Shown: positions 4,693 to 6,947 of the stretch, one piece after another
How the letters are laid out: every line of letters starts with the position of its first letter
Position numbering within the stretch: position 1 is the stretch's first letter
From: Candidatus Hydrogenedentota bacterium
GTDB taxonomy: Bacteria; Hydrogenedentota; Hydrogenedentia; Hydrogenedentiales; CAITNO01
DNA length: 6,947 nucleotides
Direction: 5' to 3'
Assembly: GCA_903922535.1 (NCBI GenBank)
Contig: CAIXUF010000357.1
Span: forward strand, 1 to 6,947
Position numbers and translations under genes: made by a program
The notes under the pieces: model-generated
The model's input: the letters and a program-made list of their open reading frames with translations, nothing else
Told to the model about the DNA's origin: nothing
Databases searched by the model: none

Positions 4693-5468
4693 CAGGCCGC
4701 GCCCCCCCCGCTGGAGGTCCGCATCGAGTCCAGCGTAAGCCGCGCGCTGACCACAACGTAGTAGGCGACGTAAACCCACGAAATGCGGACAAAATCGTTC
4801 CCCTTGGGATACAGGAGGAGCGCGAGGACAAGACACAACGCCCACAGCGAACCAAAGGCCACGTTAAATCCGCGCCATTGAGGCGTCCGGCTGGGATAGA
4901 GGCAACGCACGGGCAGGAATGAACCTGCCGCACAGAGTAGCAGCACGGCCACGTTGAGCCACACGGGCGTCCTCAGCATAACCATGTAAAAGACGACGAT
5001 GTTCCAGTAGGACGGAAAGCCGCTGAACGCGTGGTCCTCCGTTTTGGCGTCCGTCCGCGCAAACTGGAAACCCGAAGCGACCAGAATGGCCGCCGCCACA
5101 GGATAGCGCCACCATTCTCCCGCGAGCGGCGTCATGCAGAGGAAGAACGCGGGCACCACGGACCAGGTGAAGTAGTCCACCACATTGTCCAGCAATGCGC
5201 CGTCCACGGAGGGTATAAGCGTCTTCACCCGGAAATGCCGCGCCAGCGCGCCGTCCACGCCGTCAATGGCCACCGTGATGATCATCCACCACAAGGACGC
5301 CAGATCGTTGCCGCCCGCCACTGAGATCATTGCCAGCAATCCGAACACGGCCCCCGAGGCGGTCAGCAAATGCACGCCCCAGGCGCAAGCCAGTTCAAAG
5401 AATGTGGGACGGGCGGCTGTCCCGCATTCGTGTTCCGCGCCGGGTGTCGCCATCTCGTCAGTTCTCAT
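4692..5468 (-). CDS. pcs: CDP-alcohol phosphatidyltransferase, probable phosphatidylcholine synthase
   Basis: This 258-residue inner-membrane enzyme probably makes phosphatidylcholine from CDP-diacylglycerol and choline, releasing CMP. The family motif DxxDGxxAR...GxxxDxxxD is complete: D69, D72, G73, A76, R77, G90, D94 and D98. Assignment to Pcs rather than PgsA or PssA rests on AWGVHLLTASGAVFGLLAM (29-47), KTEDHAFSGFPSYWNIVVFY (142-161) and the overall length and spread of about eight membrane segments to residue 246. The start is uncertain. ATG 5468 overlaps mltG by 11 nt with GGTGA about 10 nt upstream; ATG 5453 lies 4 nt after the mltG stop and would remove five residues. Neither ribosome site is strong. 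The gene ends in GGG GGG GGC codons (the G8 run), and its stop overlaps the tlyA start. A different choline- or amino-alcohol substrate is the main alternative. Confidence 0.85.
   Translation of the reverse strand: MRTDEMATPGAEHECGTAARPTFFELACAWGVHLLTASGAVFGLLAMISVAGGNDLASLWWMIITVAIDGVDGALARHFRVKTLIPSVDGALLDNVVDYFTWSVVPAFFLCMTPLAGEWWRYPVAAAILVASGFQFARTDAKTEDHAFSGFPSYWNIVVFYMVMLRTPVWLNVAVLLLCAAGSFLPVRCLYPSRTPQWRGFNVAFGSLWALCLVLALLLYPKGNDFVRISWVYVAYYVVVSARLTLDSMRTSSGGGAA
4702..4709 (-). promoter_or_regulatory. G8 tract at the pcs/tlyA junction (Shine-Dalgarno for tlyA, possible slippery site)
   Basis: Eight consecutive G on the minus strand encode Gly254-256 of Pcs and lie 9 nt before the tlyA ATG, a good distance for pairing with the anti-Shine-Dalgarno. 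In the pcs frame, 4707-4701 reads G GGG GGC, which fits the X XXY YYZ pattern of -1 slippery heptamers. A -1 shift there reads through into the tlyA frame with no stop. Confidence 0.4.
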
Positions 5469-6633
5469 CGGTTGGAGTCACCGGAATGATTTTGCTGCCC
5501 TCAGAGGATGCGGCGGGTTGCGTTTGCTGCTGTTTGCGCTGTTTCTCCAGCGCCTCGCGCTGGGGCTCTATCTCGCGCCGGAACTTTGCCACGGCCCTGT
5601 TGTGCTCCTCCTCGGTGTTACTGAAGGTGTGCGTGCGGCCGTCGGCGTTCGACACAAAATACAGGTTCTTTGTGTCGGCCGGATGCAGCGCGGCGCGCAG
5701 GCTGGACGCGCCGGGACTGGAGATGGGCCCCGGCGGCAGGCCGTTTTTGACATACGTGTTGTATGGCGAATCCACCTCGCGGTCCTCGTACAGCAGGCGC
5801 TGCCCGTATTTGTTCAGCACAAACTGGAGCGTCGAGTCGAGCTGAAGCGGCATCTTCTTGTCGATGCGGTTGTAGATGACCCGCGCGACCAGCGGCCGCT
5901 CCTCGTCCACTTTGGTCTCCTCCTCGACCAGCGACGCGATGGTGACGACCCGCATCCTGTTCAGCTTGTCCGCACCGGGCACTTCGGCCGCCAGTTTCTT
6001 GTACTGCTTTCCGAACTGGGCAACCATCCGCTCCACGAGCGCGTGCGGTTCCGGCTCCGCGTCGAAGAAATACGTGTTGGGCATGAGGAACCCCTCCAGC
6101 GAGTCCGCGTCAATGCCCAGCTTCTTGATTAGCGCCTGGTCATGCGCCGCCTCGACAAACGCCTTCGGGTCTTTCAGCAACTCGGAGGCCTGCCGGATCG
6201 TCAGCCCTTCGGGCACGGTGATCTTGAACTGCGTGTCCACCACCTGGTGCGCCGGCCCCTTGTACAACTGCCGGAGCAGTTCCAGCGCCGAGGCCCCCCG
6301 GTGCAGCCGGTACGCCCCGCTGCGGATGGCCTGGTTCGTGCCGTCTATCTGCAGGGCCAGGCGGAAGAACGCCTCGTGCTCGATCAGGCCGTTCTCGACA
6401 AGAATCCGCCCCACTTCGCGCCCCGTGGCCTTTTGTGGTACGACGACCTCCACTTCCGGCCCCGCCACACCGGGCTGCGTGACGTGGTCGTACACGACGA
6501 AGGCCACGATGCCGCCCGCCACCCCCGCGAGCAGCAGCGACGCCAGGCCGAAAAGCACCGCCGTGGCCAGTATCCTGAAAAAGGTCCAGCGGCGGCGCGG
6601 CGTGTCGAAAACGGGCTCATCCGGCTGCGTCAT
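5458..6633 (-). CDS. mltG: Endolytic murein transglycosylase MltG (YceG-like)
   Basis: MltG cuts nascent peptidoglycan strands in the periplasm at the inner membrane and so limits glycan chain length. This 391-residue copy is complete. It has a short cytoplasmic basic N-terminus (RRR at 13-15), one membrane anchor (about 19-48), a LysM-like/YceG N-terminal region (61-125), then LEGFLMPNTYFF (179-190), the catalytic block TIASLVEEET (231-240; E237 aligns with the E. coli catalytic glutamate), ARVIYNRIDKKMPLQLDSTLQF (250-271, key residues N255, R256, L265 and D266) and SPYNTYVKNGLPPGPISSPG (289-308). A Q- and charge-rich tail (about 353-391) is the only loosely conserved part. The ATG at 6633 overlaps the yqgF stop by 4 nt and has GGGGAG (6642-6647) 8 nt upstream. 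The yqgF-mltG neighbourhood is found in many bacteria. Confidence 0.96.
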   Translation of the reverse strand: MTQPDEPVFDTPRRRWTFFRILATAVLFGLASLLLAGVAGGIVAFVVYDHVTQPGVAGPEVEVVVPQKATGREVGRILVENGLIEHEAFFRLALQIDGTNQAIRSGAYRLHRGASALELLRQLYKGPAHQVVDTQFKITVPEGLTIRQASELLKDPKAFVEAAHDQALIKKLGIDADSLEGFLMPNTYFFDAEPEPHALVERMVAQFGKQYKKLAAEVPGADKLNRMRVVTIASLVEEETKVDEERPLVARVIYNRIDKKMPLQLDSTLQFVLNKYGQRLLYEDREVDSPYNTYVKNGLPPGPISSPGASSLRAALHPADTKNLYFVSNADGRTHTFSNTEEEHNRAVAKFRREIEPQREALEKQRKQQQTQPAASSEGSKIIPVTPTDEN

Positions 6634-6947
6634 GGGCGCAACTCCCCGGCGCGCAGGTCCGACGCCGCGCGGTCCAGATGGGCCTGCAGGATGTGCGTTG
6701 CGGCAATCTTGTCCACAACCAGCTTGCGCTTGTCGCGCCGCACGTTCGCGCCAATCAGCATGCGGTTGGCCGCCGCCGTGCTGTACCGCTCGTCCTGCAC
6801 AACCACCTCCACCGACACCGCCGCACGCAGGCGCTCGATAAACGCCAGGGTCTTGTCCGCCTGCCGCCCGTGGCCGCCGGCCTCGTTCAGCGGCACGCCC
6901 GCGACGATGCGCACGACCTCCTGCTCGTCGGCGATCTTCTTGATCGC
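6630..6947 (-). CDS. yqgF: YqgF/RuvX family pre-16S rRNA nuclease (5' end beyond the window)
   Basis: The 105 C-terminal residues of a YqgF (RuvX) protein are present; the frame is open to the window edge, so the start and about 35-45 N-terminal residues, including the first catalytic aspartate motif (usually LGxDxGxxRIG), are missing. YqgF is an RNase H-fold enzyme implicated in 5' maturation of 16S rRNA and was earlier annotated as a putative Holliday junction resolvase. Diagnostic stretches in the visible part are IVAGVPLNEAGGHG (14-27), VVVQDERYSTAAANRML (48-64, with the conserved DER) and KRKLVVDKIAATHILQAHLD (73-92, with the conserved VDKIAA). Spacing of these blocks is normal. The TGA overlaps the mltG ATG as ATGA. 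It is the most upstream visible gene of the operon. Confidence 0.93.
   Translation of the reverse strand, partial: AIKKIADEQEVVRIVAGVPLNEAGGHGRQADKTLAFIERLRAAVSVEVVVQDERYSTAAANRMLIGANVRRDKRKLVVDKIAATHILQAHLDRAASDLRAGELRP
6642..6647 (-). promoter_or_regulatory. Ribosome binding site of mltG
   Basis: GGGGAG on the minus strand, inside the end of yqgF, lies 8 nt before the mltG ATG at 6633. It is the strongest Shine-Dalgarno in the operon and confirms this start. Confidence 0.7.

Larger units (their letters stand above)
1676..6947 (-). other. Predicted operon yqgF-mltG-pcs-tlyA-recN-SLOG gene
   Basis: Six minus-strand genes are packed with almost no spacing. yqgF/mltG overlap by 4 nt (ATGA), mltG/pcs by 11 nt if the ATG at 5468 is used, and pcs/tlyA and recN/SLOG by one base (TGATG). 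tlyA/recN has a 21-nt gap with its own ribosome binding site. No internal promoter was recognised; the promoter should lie beyond 6947. Similar adjacency of yqgF with mltG, and of tlyA with recN, is known from other bacteria, for example yrrK-yrrL and yqxC-ahrC-recN in Bacillus subtilis. The insertion of pcs between these two groups is less usual. Confidence 0.75.

Noticed and set aside
4693..4845. N-terminal extension of TlyA upstream into pcs
   Set aside because: The S4 domain begins directly after the ATG at 4692; the 51 extra residues have no TlyA-like sequence and lie inside pcs.
5185..6841. Long plus-strand frames opposite pcs and mltG
   Set aside because: They are shadows of Pcs and MltG, whose motifs and overlaps are intact; no ribosome site or family sequence supports them.

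Overview
The window looks like a chromosomal segment of a GC-rich, Gram-negative-type bacterium, probably from an environmental lineage. The proteins are all standard bacterial families, but the combination of a phosphatidylcholine synthase with yqgF, mltG, tlyA and recN in one operon does not point to a common model organism. A PVC-related or Hydrogenedentes-like lineage is possible, but that is inference from general resemblance only.

Right three quarters (1676-6947, minus strand): a tightly packed housekeeping operon. In transcription order it reads yqgF/ruvX (5' end cut by the window edge), mltG, pcs (phosphatidylcholine synthase), tlyA, recN and a small SLOG/LOG-superfamily protein. Four of the five junctions overlap (ATGA, an 11-nt overlap, and TGATG twice). 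The fifth, tlyA-recN, has a 21-nt gap with its own Shine-Dalgarno sequence. This indicates one transcript with translational coupling, started from a promoter beyond the right edge. The genes cover RNA maturation or modification (YqgF, TlyA), peptidoglycan chain-length control (MltG), membrane lipid synthesis (Pcs) and double-strand break repair (RecN).

Left quarter (1-1675, plus strand): a small DUF486 membrane protein gene (185-538) with an extended -10 promoter; a 319-bp non-coding stretch (539-857) rich in small palindromic repeats; and a HigB/HigA-type toxin-antitoxin pair (858-1579), toxin first, that converges on the operon. The toxin promoter lies so close to the ATG that the transcript may be leaderless. 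Two inverted 47-bp copies of a dispersed repeat (572-618 and 1612-1658) bracket the toxin-antitoxin module. A partial third copy lies at 725-754, and a separate REP/RAYT-like palindrome at 761-789. The left side therefore looks like a more plastic, accessory stretch next to a core operon.

No RNA genes, CRISPR array, transposase or complete insertion sequence was seen. No clear undescribed defence or metabolic system is present. The items most worth a second look are the repeat family around the toxin-antitoxin pair, the SLOG protein coupled to recN, the placement of pcs, and a G8 tract at the pcs/tlyA junction that would fuse the two frames by a -1 shift.
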